NCBI RefSeq assembly: GCF_026262505.1
Contig: NC_067205.1
Location: 15,500,001 to 15,564,000, forward strand
Reading direction: 5' to 3'
DNA length: 64,000 bases
Source of the DNA: Trichomonas vaginalis G3
Lineage: Eukaryota > Parabasalia > Trichomonadida > Trichomonadidae
Position numbers and translations under genes: made by a program. Below are positions 1 through 10,572 of this stretch, piece after piece (position 1 is the first letter of the stretch; every line of letters starts with the position of its first letter). The notes beneath the pieces were generated by a model. It made no database searches and was not told the origin of the DNA. It saw only the letters and a program-made list of their open reading frames with translations.

Positions 1-10
1 CACTTTCAAT

Positions 11-3000
11 ATGCATTTCAAGGATTGGCAAACAGATTTGAGTCAAATAATTGTTCGAGCTTCTTTTGCAAAAGGTTTTGGTTCTATTCAAAAGGTTATT
101 AATGTGATTCCATGTTTCGTCAATATCGACAAATCGAAGTTCCGTTATCGGATACCTGAAAAACGCCGTGAATATCCATCTCCAAAATGCAATGCCAAAA
201 TAATCGATTTGGAATCGAACGCTCAATGCATCATTCATATTAATCAAGCCATTCAATATCAAAAATTCTGTATAGTAACACCATTTTGCTATCATGAAGA
301 GTATAAAATACCAAATTGGAATATTGAAATTAAATATAATGAAAATTCAAAACAGGTATTTATTCCTACTGATGCTAAGAAATATATCGAATATTTTGTA
401 ATTTTGGAAAATAGCAGCTATGGTGTTCGAAAGGATCAAATTCAACCAGGATGGAACATAATCTGTTGCAGGCTCAGTGGTTCTCAAAATTCCAACCAAA
501 ATAAAAATCATTATCCAATTGATCCGAAGTTTGATGGATGCTGGTTCCCATTTTCCATAGATTTTGAAAAAATTAAGAAAATTATTTCAAATCATAATAA
601 TATACATAAATTAGTAGCGCAATTGATGATATTTATTAACGAACAAACAAAAACTTTGTTCAATGGATTAAAACAAGGAAAAGTAGATATTGAAAAGAAA
701 ATTAATATCGTTATAGATATTTTTGCAAGAAAAATTAAAGATATTCAAGAAAAAGGAAATCATTTCTTCAAAATATTTGATTATCAAAGTGCCATATATG
801 AAGCTCATAGCATAATTCAGCCGCCAATAATGCAGTACGATAACCAAAAATTAAACGATATTGATCACCAATTTAAATGTGCAATTGCCAATAAAATCAT
901 TGGATTATCAGCTGAGAATCAATTCAAAGCAATTAAAAGAATTGTTTTAAATTCAAATGAAAATCTTGAGAATGAATTCTTGGAAAGTTTAGAAGCGTTT
1001 AAAAATTATGAAGATAAAGAGGAAATCAATTCATTCATCAAAGAAATAATAGAAAAAGCATATCTTCAATTCCTTAACAGCATTGTTGGAGAATTTTCAC
1101 AAGATTCGGCTTTTAAATATATTGCAGTTCAAGAAAATAATGTTAATGGAATTAATGAATTCAAGCGAGAAAAAATTAATCATTTTCTTCTTCACTCAAC
1201 AAGAAATGAGTCAATTTCAAGCATTAATGCAGCATTGGCTGTTATTCCAGCAGAACAAACTTTGGAAAATATCGATATTATTCTTGAAAATTCATATCAG
1301 TTATGCATGAATCTCCCACTTTATATTCTTTCAATATTAGAAAATAATGCCACAATAGATAATGCTAAAAAAATATTCAATTATTTAAATGCAATAAATG
1401 AGTGGATTACTAAAATTGATCATAACAATCCATTTAAACCTAAGACCGAAAAGTTTAAGAGCTACTTCAACCTTATGAATGAAATTTTATTCGACAACAG
1501 CGGATCTTCATTTGAAAACTATATCCTTCCGAAAACAATTAGGCCTAAATCAAAACAAATTTGGAGCTTAGAAAATACAATTCTTTTCAGCGAAACAATA
1601 GAAATTGAAGAAACAATCGAGGAGACATCAAAGGAAACAATTGAAAAAGCGAAAGTTCAAATAAACAAAGAAATTGAAACAAAAGAAACTGGGGACGGAA
1701 CAAAAACAAGAGTTGTCTCAGAATTACAAACAAATGAAGTTCAAAAATGGATCCTTGATATGATGTCAAACCCATCTAATGATATAAAAGTTTGTTTTAG
1801 CAAAAATATTCTGCAAGATTACAGTGATCCTCCTAACATGGAGAGCGCCAAGCTTTCAGTGCTTCCAATCATCAATGAATCAATTCAATTGGCCCAAAAC
1901 ATTGTGAAATATGCTTCAGACAAAATGGATATATTCGAAAAGAGTGATGCCGTTATCCTTTTGGATTCAAGTTCAACAATCAATGAGACACAAAGAGCTC
2001 CATTTTTCACATTGTTCACTGCAATGGCTTACGCATTAGAGATGTTGCATGTTCCAACTGCATTGGTTGTCTTTTGTGATAATGGATTTCAATTTTTAGC
2101 AAAAGACAAGAATAGTGAATTAAAACTATATCATATACAAATGGCTCTTGATGCATTCTCTGTTTATAGAAAGTTATCCGATTTAGGTGATGCACTTGAT
2201 AAAGTTAAACAAATCCCAATGGATATAAATACAAAAAGAACTATTTATGTCATTTCTGATGGATTATTCTACAATTTACATGATACTAATTCATATGCAT
2301 CGTTATTAAAAGATCAGAATGTTGTTGTTTCAATGATTCTCCACACTTTGATCGAAGATGCTGATAAACAACAATTAATTGGTTATATTTCAAGCAATAT
2401 CAGGAAAATCAATGACAGTTTTATGGATGTTATCAAATATCAATTTGGATTTTATGAAGATCCTAATACAATCTTCCATGATTCAACCAAAGTAGCCGAA
2501 TTAATTGTTAATGCATTTAATCAATTCGATATGGGAAGAGAAGGAAACAAACAAGTTATAGTTGAAAGATATACTGATTTTTCGGTCGTAGATTTCAGAT
2601 TAGAAGAAATCAATTCTAATACTACAGAGTTTTATTCAGCATCGATTGAATCTCTTCTCCAAGAATCAGAAGGTTTTCCGAATATAAGATTTTGCAGCGA
2701 AGAAATCTTTATAGCAAATTGTGATAATCATCAAAAACTTCCATTAGATATTTTCAAGAACATTAAACAGAACCAATTAAAGATTGTTTCTGCATTTGAA
2801 CCAAATAAACCAACGCAGTTTTCGCAGAGCACAAAAGGAAGCAATATTTCATTGAAAGGTTTCATACAATTTTATATTACTCAAGGTCAAGATCAGAGAA
2901 TTTACCTGGAAAAGAATTCAGGATTCATACTTTCTCATTCTTTGTTTGTTGTTATTGATGCGAGTGAAAGCTGTTTCAATCAATTTACAGCAAACTTTTC

Positions 3001-5800
3001 ATATCAAACGATTGTTTTCACACTTTTATCTCTGAGAAATGCTGATTTCGATTCTGTTTCAATCTTCATCACAAAAGGAAATAAAGTTTATCAAATTTGC
3101 CACGAATGCTCTTCATTAAATGCATTTGACGAAAACTCCGATATCTGGGCAGCAATTTATTCTTTATGCATTAATCCTGAATTGAAATCGGATATCTCAA
3201 GTGCAATAAATGCTGTCTATGAGTTGAGATCAAAACAAAATACCAAGAGTTCAATTTGCTTATGTTTCACCGATGCATTAATTTCTAAAAATGAACTAGG
3301 CAAAGTTGGAACATTAATTACAATGCTCGAACAAAGAAACACTCCAGTATTCGGAATAGGAATTGGATTTAATCCTATTAATATCAAGAGGGCATTTAAA
3401 TACCCAATTATATCTGCAAATCCTTTCAATATTCCAATAGCTCTTGCTCAATCATTGAGAGGCCAATTCAATCCTTCAGTGCAAGTTAAACCATTTGAAG
3501 CTAAAGATTCAAACGGAGATATTGTGAAAGTTATATATAATATAATTGATTCTGATAGCAAAAATCCAGTTTTCCGCGACATTTTTAATTTACTTGATAA
3601 TATTCAAAGATCTGAAGAAACAAACTCTATTTATTATAATCAAAATATTCGTTCTGTTCAGAAAGATAATTCAAATAATTCAAACTCTGGAATCTATAGA
3701 TATGAAGATTATGGACTTACAAATATTTTAGGCGGATATAAATATTCAAACGTTCAAAAATCAACTTCTACAACTATCCAAACCAAAGAAGGTTTGAAAA
3801 ACGAAAATGATGAAGTATTTGATTTAGGAAGAGGAAAAATCTGGAACCAGAATATTTTGATTTGCCAATTTTGGGATTACTGTATGATGAAGGCTAATAC
3901 TACAGGAGAAAGCGATCACATTACTAGAAAATCTCTTGAAAGCAGAGATGGAATTATTGCATCATTGTCTGGACTTGGAATTAAATGCAGTATCGTGCAG
4001 AATTATCTCACTGCAATTCAATACCTTCAATCAGGAAAGTTTTCTCAAGCATGGATAATTTGTGGCAGAGGTGAAGATAGAAAACCAGATGAACTTTATG
4101 AAGGAGGTTCATCCAAATATATAGATATTTTCATTGATATACTTATTGAATTCCAGAAGCGAGGAGGATCTTTGTTATTCTCTGCTGATAACAATCCATT
4201 AACTTATGAGTTGAACAAATTCCTTGAAAAAGTAAATCTCGAAGGCGAAAAGATCAAATTCAGATTTAGTGTTGATGAAAAAGGTGGAGAAATGCTTAGA
4301 TTCGGAAACATTGATGGAGATGAAGCGAGAATATTCGATGAAAGATCATATATTGATGTTCCAGGAAGCAAGAGACCTTTGTACGGATTCAATGTGAAGA
4401 CTTTATATGAAGGTACAACTATTTCATGTGTCCCAGGAGATGCCGATCTTGGTCCTTTCCAGCCATTCATTGTCACAACACAAGGTAATTTCAGCAATCT
4501 CTACTATATGTCGCCACCAGAAAGTTTGGCTGGTGATATTATTCTCGATGGTTCTTTCACTAGATTCTTCAATGAGCTACACAAAGAAGGAACTTTGAGA
4601 TTGGTTCGAAATATTGCTGTATGGCTCCTCTCTGTTGAAAAGAGAGAAAGATTATTAAGGAGTTATAAACTTGCAACAACATGGCAACCAGAGAAATTTA
4701 ATATTGATTTACCAATGGCTGTTCCTTCACTCAAATTTAATGAATATGTTGATGGCAGTGTTATTGATATTTGCTTTGTTGTTGATGCAACTGGTTCCAT
4801 GAGAAATTTACCAGGCCGAAATGGATTAGTATTAAGGGAAACCACAAGCTCAATGATAACTGGAGCAAAAAGCATATCAAAGACATTGATAAAATATATC
4901 AACGACAATTATTCTGATTGCAATGTTCAATACTCTGCCGTATTCTTTAGAGATTTAGCAATGGCAAGATACGTTGGGCATATAATGCAAAATAGATCAG
5001 ATATTATTAGATTCCAATCGGCAAATCACTTTGATCCAGATAAATTCGATTATATATCATGTGGCGGCGGGGCAAATGATGGACCTGAAGATTGGGTTCA
5101 AGCATTTGACGGAGTTCTAGCAATGGATTGGAGGCCAAAATCAAAGAAGATCATGATTATGATTACAGATGCCAGTTGCCATGGAACTAGCTTTGATTCA
5201 AAGACAAATAAAAGAATTAATGATACGACCATTGATAGAGAAGAAGAACCTAAAATGCTTGATAGAATTCAAAGAATTGCCCAAAAAGGAATTGATGTAT
5301 GCTTCTTTTACACTCATATGAATGCATACAAGGCAGTTAATGCATTTGAAACTTATTTCCATAGATATGGTGGAAAAGAGTTCAATACAATGTATGAGCA
5401 ATTTGATAACAGTGGAATTTCTCTTAGATCTCAAGTCACCAGAATGCTTCAAAGAATTATTGATGACGCTGTTGCTTCTTTCAATGTTGGAAAAGTACAG
5501 GAAACATATTCAAATTCAACTGTTCTTAGGAAGCATAGAGCCCAAAGAAGAGAAATTCGAACCCAATTACTTGGTAATCACGATTCTTCTGAATTTATCA
5601 CTCCAAAACCAACTCAAATGCCTAAGTTTGAGCCAAAGGATGAAACTCCCAAACAACTTAGTAAAAAACAAAAGAAAATGAAGAAAAAACAAAGGAGACA
5701 AGAAAAAAGAGCTCAAGAGGAACTTCAAAGAGCTCAAAACAAACACACTGAACACAATGAAAGAATAGATGAAGATGATGAAGACATAAATGAGAATTAA
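11..5800 (+). CDS. Giant multi-vWA-domain protein (5' end possibly outside window)
   Basis: This 1929-residue frame is open to the left edge of the window, so the true start may lie upstream. Three von Willebrand factor A-type folds can be seen. The first is near residue 645 (LLDSSST), the second near 975 (VVIDASES) and the third near 1590 (VVDATGSM), the last followed by ITDASCHG near 1717. Each has a DxSxS or DxTxS metal-site (MIDAS) pattern. A region near 1360-1420 (WIICGRGEDRK, then RGGSLLFSADN) resembles a class I amidotransferase-like Rossmann fold, but this is weak. The last 90 residues are a lysine/glutamine-rich basic stretch followed by an acidic tail (DEDDEDINEN), with coiled-coil character. 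No signal peptide or membrane segment is visible, so it is probably cytosolic. vWA domains bind partner proteins through a metal ion; the partner is unknown. The vWA call is firm and the cellular role is not. Confidence 0.8.
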   Translation: MHFKDWQTDLSQIIVRASFAKGFGSIQKVINVIPCFVNIDKSKFRYRIPEKRREYPSPKCNAKIIDLESNAQCIIHINQAIQYQKFCIVTPFCYHEEYKIPNWNIEIKYNENSKQVFIPTDAKKYIEYFVILENSSYGVRKDQIQPGWNIICCRLSGSQNSNQNKNHYPIDPKFDGCWFPFSIDFEKIKKIISNHNNIHKLVAQLMIFINEQTKTLFNGLKQGKVDIEKKINIVIDIFARKIKDIQEKGNHFFKIFDYQSAIYEAHSIIQPPIMQYDNQKLNDIDHQFKCAIANKIIGLSAENQFKAIKRIVLNSNENLENEFLESLEAFKNYEDKEEINSFIKEIIEKAYLQFLNSIVGEFSQDSAFKYIAVQENNVNGINEFKREKINHFLLHSTRNESISSINAALAVIPAEQTLENIDIILENSYQLCMNLPLYILSILENNATIDNAKKIFNYLNAINEWITKIDHNNPFKPKTEKFKSYFNLMNEILFDNSGSSFENYILPKTIRPKSKQIWSLENTILFSETIEIEETIEETSKETIEKAKVQINKEIETKETGDGTKTRVVSELQTNEVQKWILDMMSNPSNDIKVCFSKNILQDYSDPPNMESAKLSVLPIINESIQLAQNIVKYASDKMDIFEKSDAVILLDSSSTINETQRAPFFTLFTAMAYALEMLHVPTALVVFCDNGFQFLAKDKNSELKLYHIQMALDAFSVYRKLSDLGDALDKVKQIPMDINTKRTIYVISDGLFYNLHDTNSYASLLKDQNVVVSMILHTLIEDADKQQLIGYISSNIRKINDSFMDVIKYQFGFYEDPNTIFHDSTKVAELIVNAFNQFDMGREGNKQVIVERYTDFSVVDFRLEEINSNTTEFYSASIESLLQESEGFPNIRFCSEEIFIANCDNHQKLPLDIFKNIKQNQLKIVSAFEPNKPTQFSQSTKGSNISLKGFIQFYITQGQDQRIYLEKNSGFILSHSLFVVIDASESCFNQFTANFSYQTIVFTLLSLRNADFDSVSIFITKGNKVYQICHECSSLNAFDENSDIWAAIYSLCINPELKSDISSAINAVYELRSKQNTKSSICLCFTDALISKNELGKVGTLITMLEQRNTPVFGIGIGFNPINIKRAFKYPIISANPFNIPIALAQSLRGQFNPSVQVKPFEAKDSNGDIVKVIYNIIDSDSKNPVFRDIFNLLDNIQRSEETNSIYYNQNIRSVQKDNSNNSNSGIYRYEDYGLTNILGGYKYSNVQKSTSTTIQTKEGLKNENDEVFDLGRGKIWNQNILICQFWDYCMMKANTTGESDHITRKSLESRDGIIASLSGLGIKCSIVQNYLTAIQYLQSGKFSQAWIICGRGEDRKPDELYEGGSSKYIDIFIDILIEFQKRGGSLLFSADNNPLTYELNKFLEKVNLEGEKIKFRFSVDEKGGEMLRFGNIDGDEARIFDERSYIDVPGSKRPLYGFNVKTLYEGTTISCVPGDADLGPFQPFIVTTQGNFSNLYYMSPPESLAGDIILDGSFTRFFNELHKEGTLRLVRNIAVWLLSVEKRERLLRSYKLATTWQPEKFNIDLPMAVPSLKFNEYVDGSVIDICFVVDATGSMRNLPGRNGLVLRETTSSMITGAKSISKTLIKYINDNYSDCNVQYSAVFFRDLAMARYVGHIMQNRSDIIRFQSANHFDPDKFDYISCGGGANDGPEDWVQAFDGVLAMDWRPKSKKIMIMITDASCHGTSFDSKTNKRINDTTIDREEEPKMLDRIQRIAQKGIDVCFFYTHMNAYKAVNAFETYFHRYGGKEFNTMYEQFDNSGISLRSQVTRMLQRIIDDAVASFNVGKVQETYSNSTVLRKHRAQRREIRTQLLGNHDSSEFITPKPTQMPKFEPKDETPKQLSKKQKKMKKKQRRQEKRAQEELQRAQNKHTEHNERIDEDDEDINEN

Positions 5801-6320
5801 AAAGATCATAGACAGCAAATTAAGACATTAATTCAACTTATTTTATTTATTTTTATATTTTATAAATATATTTCTTATTTTAAATCCTAACATCTACTTT
5901 TTCATATGTTGCATTAAGGATGCAGCCTTGGCAGTTAGGAGACCATTCTCTTCACTTTCTAATTTTCAACCAAATTCTATCCAAATTTCATGTTCCAAGA
6001 ATTGTTATCCTTGGCAATTCATGAGAAAAAAATGTGTTTTGATAATTTCGACATCCTTAGCTATATAAAAAATGAATTTCTCAACCAATATTGAAAAATG
6101 CTTTGTATGCTTAAAAGACATTGACGTATCTTTGTAAATTTCTTATTACAAACTAAATGAGAAATGTGTAACTTTGCGCAACAAAATTTGCAGAAATGAT
6201 TTTTGTTTATTCAGAAAAATACTTAATCTTTCATTATACAAAATGATAGATTATAACATTGCTTCATAGATGAATTTTATTTACAAATCTGTTTTCCTTC
6301 CTTTTACAGTAAATTAATTC
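5801..6320. other. Intergenic spacer with a possible core promoter
   Basis: I see no gene in this 520-base AT-rich spacer between two co-directional genes. Just before the next start codon lies a pyrimidine-rich CCTTCCTTTTACAG (about 6297-6310). It resembles the CCTTT-type (M5) core element described for trichomonad genes, and TCATTATA occurs at about 6231. Either could set the transcription start; this is inference. Confidence 0.4.
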
Positions 6321-9300
6321 ATGGAATACACAGATACACCAATTCTTCATGAATATTATCCTGTAATTGGAATCTGGGTAGATGAATCAATTTCAAACAA
6401 ATTACTAAAATATAATATCAAACTTAATTCAATCTTCCGAAGAATAGGTTTAGCACATGCAACAAAGCTTCCTGGATGGAGATATCTTAATCTCAATAAA
6501 ACTCACGATGATAAATCCGAAAAAACAATTCGAAAATGCGTTGACATTCTTAAAACCTACGGAGACATATTTATTACACCAGATTACATGATGAAATTGA
6601 AAGCATCTTGCTTAGAATCAACTCCAAAACATCTTCAAGATTTTTTCAAATTAAAAACTTTTAATTACGAGTTTCTACCATGGTACCAAGATACATTTAA
6701 AGTATTATCGAAGTCTCCCAGGAACAACGAGCTGGTTTTTTCGGATATTCCGCGTTATATAATTGCATTTATCGATAAAGCAACGAATCCGAAGCATCTA
6801 TTAAAGAATGTTCCAATTAGTTTTCAAAATAGATTACAGAATATATTGGAAGAGATCACAATGCCAATAATTACAGATTTTAATGAAGATAAATCAGAAT
6901 TAACATTTTCTGGAGAAAAATTCCATCATGTTGTTGATGTAAGCCAAAATTCAGGGAAACTCAATACAATTTTAACAGATTTATTATCAGATATATTAAT
7001 CACTCGAATTCCTGAAAATTCAAAGAAAATAGTACAATTAGAACGCAATGCAAAGCTCATGCAAGCAAAATCTTCAAACAAATTCCTAGGTTTATTCTCA
7101 AATAAATCAAAAAATGAAGGAATTAATGATCATATCTTTAGTTTGATATTAGCTTTAATCATTGTTCGTCAATTCGATGAAGCTCGGCAACTTTTACTTG
7201 AATTACTTTCGAAAAATGATTATTCGAAATATCGAGAAGCGAAATTCTGTTACATTCACTTACTTCTACTTCAGTTGGCTCCAATTGAAGATATTTCAGT
7301 CCATATTAAAGAAATAACAACAGATGACAACGATATCAGATTATTTTCTTTGTATCTCTTAATTATCCACACATATACCTCAAAAGATCATTTGATACAA
7401 TCAGAGCAACATCTTCTGCAGCTCCTCAAAGATTTTCCAGCAAATTCCTTAATATCCCGCGCAATTATCGCACTTTGCTACGAGAGAATGGCCTCAAAAT
7501 CGCTAATTGTCCAGAGAAAGCGCCACGCAGCCCGTTATCTCCAAATTGCGAGGTCTTATTACAATCGACCAAATGGAGTTAATCCGATCAGCGGAAATGC
7601 TTATCGCTGCTCAGTCTTTCTTCAGCATATACTGACTACTCACGACGATCCATCCAAAATCTTCCGCTGCGGAGTTTCAGATTTAGATGTTCTTAAGCAC
7701 CAATCCACAACATCTACGGCTTGTTGGGAGAGATTAAACGCACAAGCTCTTAAAACCATAGCCAGAGACTTAGATAAATGTGGTCTTACCCAAAATACGC
7801 CTTTAATTTATTTTTATTTGCTTTGCCACAGCGGCAACGTTGTTTTTGCCGAGAAAGTCTTACGAGGAATGTTCAATTCGTACAACAACCTCAAAGACAA
7901 GTCCATTGTTGATAATTTAATTTTACCGTATTTTATTGTCCGAAAAGGAGCCAAAATTGTCAAGTACGGATCTCCCGAGTACTTCAAATACCAAAGAGAA
8001 CCATTCCAGCCAATGATTGACCTCTGGGAGAAGAGTAACAGAGCAATGGGAAACATCGAAAAAATTTGGATAAAATCCAAACAAGAAAATCCAATTGAAT
8101 TTGTTGTTTGCAACGAGCCAATCAAGTTCCAGTTCGAGATTGATGTTGACAAGTGCAATATACCTATCCACATGAAGAAAACACATGTCATTGCTGAAGT
8201 TTCGGAAAACAAAATCGAAATTCAAAAGCAAAACAAAAATTCTTTGGCAAATAAGGTTCAAAACGATAAAGAACCTGAATTTACCAAATCCGAAATCACT
8301 AAAAAAGAATTGATTGTTTCAGATGAATTTATCGAAAACGATTTTTGTAAAATGTTTACAAAAGTTATCGATAAAAACCGCCAAATCAAAGAGCTTGAAA
8401 TTTTGCCATTAAAAGAGAAGAAATTCCAAGTTTCTAAGATCCAATTCCAGTTCTGGGAGACAGCACAAATGTTCATGGACTTTCCTTTGTTTAATTTGCA
8501 GAGTTTATCAAAACAACCAACATTGTTTGTTAAAATCAATGATGAAAAAGATATTTCTTTGAATGACGGCGAAATCAAAAAATTTACGATATCTATTTCT
8601 AACATTGGTGATTCTCCAATCAAGAAGCTTTATTTGATGCATGATAATCCATATTCTTTTTATTTTTCTGACAACACGATGACAATTAACGGTTTTTCTG
8701 TTGTTCCAATCATAACTAAGAGCGAAATCAAGGAAAATGAAGAAATTATCCTGAATTGCTTAGTGAAAGGTTCGACAATGGGATTTGTCTCTCATTTCGT
8801 TTGGTTCTATGAAGCAAATGAACCTTTGGCGTGGAGACATTTCGTTTCTCAATTGAATGTCTTGTCAAATTCAAAGGAAATCATTGATGTTTCTGTTTTC
8901 AATGATCCTAGGGATGGCAGAAAGAATTTGTTGTTTGTTCACAAGAACTCTGATTACACTGTTCTTCGAGGAACATTCAATGGAAAATGGTTCGAACAAC
9001 TCAATATTCCAAGCACAAATAATAATTCTGTTTATTTGGAAGAAACAGATAAAAGTGACAAAATTGAAACATGGAGAGATACATTCACTGATAAATCGAT
9101 TTATGGCGGATATGTTTTGATCTCTGCTCCGGATAAAAATGGAGAGATGGTTGTAAAACAGTTTCCTATTAATGCAAAGAAAGAAATCATGAAATTTGAT
9201 ATAAATTGTGTTGATTCTCTTTCTTTGGAAGAAAATGATGTCATAGAAATCGATTTGATCATTAAGAACATTTCTGATAAATCACTCACGAATGTAAATG

Positions 9301-9509
9301 TGATTTGCGCAAATGAAGAACAGAATTTTGTGTTTATTGGAAAGACTATTGTTTATGTTGATGAAATTGGATCTCTTGAAGAAAAGAGATTGACATTTAC
9401 GGCGTTCTTTACTGCGCCTGGTGTTGCAAATATTGCAACATTCTTTATCAAAGCAGAAGGTGTTGAAGCTATTTCAATTCCTTTCAAGAAATATATAACT
9501 GTTTATTAA
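6321..9509 (+). CDS. TRAPPC8/Trs85-like trafficking subunit
   Basis: This is an intact 1062-residue protein. The N-terminal ~250 residues are mixed alpha/beta. Residues ~260-520 are helical and TPR-like, including a segment around 390-430 (QRKRHAARYLQIARSYY) that resembles the helical repeats of TRAPPC8. The C-terminal half (from ~600) is beta-rich with Ig-like sandwiches, as in the TRAPPC8 tail. TRAPPC8 (yeast Trs85) is a subunit of TRAPPIII, the exchange complex that activates Rab1/Ypt1 in Golgi traffic and autophagy. It fits the length range of that family (about 700-1400 residues). I identified it by overall pattern rather than a diagnostic motif, so another trafficking scaffold of the same helix-plus-sandwich build is possible. 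A Rab gene lies 9 kb away, but this implies no linkage. Confidence 0.5.
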   Translation: MEYTDTPILHEYYPVIGIWVDESISNKLLKYNIKLNSIFRRIGLAHATKLPGWRYLNLNKTHDDKSEKTIRKCVDILKTYGDIFITPDYMMKLKASCLESTPKHLQDFFKLKTFNYEFLPWYQDTFKVLSKSPRNNELVFSDIPRYIIAFIDKATNPKHLLKNVPISFQNRLQNILEEITMPIITDFNEDKSELTFSGEKFHHVVDVSQNSGKLNTILTDLLSDILITRIPENSKKIVQLERNAKLMQAKSSNKFLGLFSNKSKNEGINDHIFSLILALIIVRQFDEARQLLLELLSKNDYSKYREAKFCYIHLLLLQLAPIEDISVHIKEITTDDNDIRLFSLYLLIIHTYTSKDHLIQSEQHLLQLLKDFPANSLISRAIIALCYERMASKSLIVQRKRHAARYLQIARSYYNRPNGVNPISGNAYRCSVFLQHILTTHDDPSKIFRCGVSDLDVLKHQSTTSTACWERLNAQALKTIARDLDKCGLTQNTPLIYFYLLCHSGNVVFAEKVLRGMFNSYNNLKDKSIVDNLILPYFIVRKGAKIVKYGSPEYFKYQREPFQPMIDLWEKSNRAMGNIEKIWIKSKQENPIEFVVCNEPIKFQFEIDVDKCNIPIHMKKTHVIAEVSENKIEIQKQNKNSLANKVQNDKEPEFTKSEITKKELIVSDEFIENDFCKMFTKVIDKNRQIKELEILPLKEKKFQVSKIQFQFWETAQMFMDFPLFNLQSLSKQPTLFVKINDEKDISLNDGEIKKFTISISNIGDSPIKKLYLMHDNPYSFYFSDNTMTINGFSVVPIITKSEIKENEEIILNCLVKGSTMGFVSHFVWFYEANEPLAWRHFVSQLNVLSNSKEIIDVSVFNDPRDGRKNLLFVHKNSDYTVLRGTFNGKWFEQLNIPSTNNNSVYLEETDKSDKIETWRDTFTDKSIYGGYVLISAPDKNGEMVVKQFPINAKKEIMKFDINCVDSLSLEENDVIEIDLIIKNISDKSLTNVNVICANEEQNFVFIGKTIVYVDEIGSLEEKRLTFTAFFTAPGVANIATFFIKAEGVEAISIPFKKYITVY

Positions 9510-10329
9510 AAGTATTTTTATAGTTACTTTTATATGTTTTTATTTCTTAAATTTTAAAGTATCCGTTTCCTTAAAACTGGAGCTTACTGAGACCTTAAAT
9601 TTGAAAATTCGATGCTATTGTATTTCCCAATTTCGATATTTTATCGATAAAATAAAAATTTCAAAAATATTCTTATCGAAAATAGGCTATTGATTTTTTT
9701 AAACAAATAGCATTATGCATTTAAGAAATGAAAAATATTGATTTGTTTCAGCTCCATCATTATTATTAGATGAAAAAATGATAATATCGTTTCAAACTAT
9801 GACATAACATTTCAAAGCTACAGTATTTGATATTGCCTTAATTATTTTTGCCCAATATCACTTCGAATTATTTCTTGGATTTTTCAAATTGTGGAAAAAA
9901 AAATTGAAATGTGGGAAAAAAATTGAACGTTGGAAAAAATTGAATTGTGTATAAAACGAGTGTAGTAGCAATTGCTAGTTTTTATTATTTTTATTTTTTT
10001 ATTTTTTTTTATTTTTTTATTTTTATTTTTTATTTATTTTTTATTTTTTTTATTTTTTTTAAGCCGGGAAATAAATAGCGCAGATAGTTTCTACATATAG
10101 AGGCATGCTTATACTTAGAGTTTGACAGTAATGTAATGTAAAAATGAACTTTAACTTGTGCATAACTTTGATAAATATGCTTAAGTTTTATCAGGAACGT
10201 TATGGGCTATACACAAGAGAAATTACGAAAGAAAAGAAATTTAACTTTGATAAATATGCTTTCTTCGTCGCCATATGTGAGCTGGAATATGGATCTATAA
10301 ATACCTCGAAATAACAAACATATGTTTTA
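9510..10329. other. Intergenic spacer with low-complexity tracts
   Basis: I see no coding potential. A stretch at about 9890-9945 repeats a TGGAAAAAATTGAA-like unit three times. It is followed at 9978-10060 by nearly pure T with scattered A. The T tract is simple sequence and not a polypyrimidine splice signal: no trichomonad intron end motif follows it. Confidence 0.5.
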
Positions 10330-10572
10330 ATTTAATCAACACTTATTAATTCCTCCGTATTTCCATGAAAATAATTTCCAAAAATTCCAATGAAAAAACT
10401 AGAATTGCACCTACGTTCTATTTCCAAACAATTTAATTTTGACTAATAATCATTTAAAATTGTGAAGAAAATGTAAAATGTAAATTAAAATTTTTGACTA
10501 AGAATCATTTAAAATTGTGAAGAAAATGTAAAATGTAAATTAAAATTTTTGACTAAGAATCATTTTTATTTA
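10330..10572 (+). promoter_or_regulatory. Promoter with 55-bp tandem repeats, each carrying an initiator
   Basis: Two full 55-bp units and the start of a third (GACTAA at 10441, 10496, 10551) precede the ankyrin gene. Each unit has a TCATTT that fits the trichomonad initiator TCAYW, at 10450, 10505 and 10560. The last lies 13 bases before the start codon. The 110 bases upstream of the array are also shared with the ankyrin gene at 54.1-56.7 kb, which has five such initiators. The repeat is seen directly; use of each copy as a start site is inferred. Confidence 0.65.

Noticed and set aside
4204-5452. Small reverse frames inside the vWA gene
   Set aside because: They have no start context or recognisable domain and are complementary to a strongly coding frame.
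9978-10060. Polypyrimidine tract of an intron
   Set aside because: No trichomonad-type 5' or 3' splice motif is near, and no coding sequence surrounds it; it is simple sequence.
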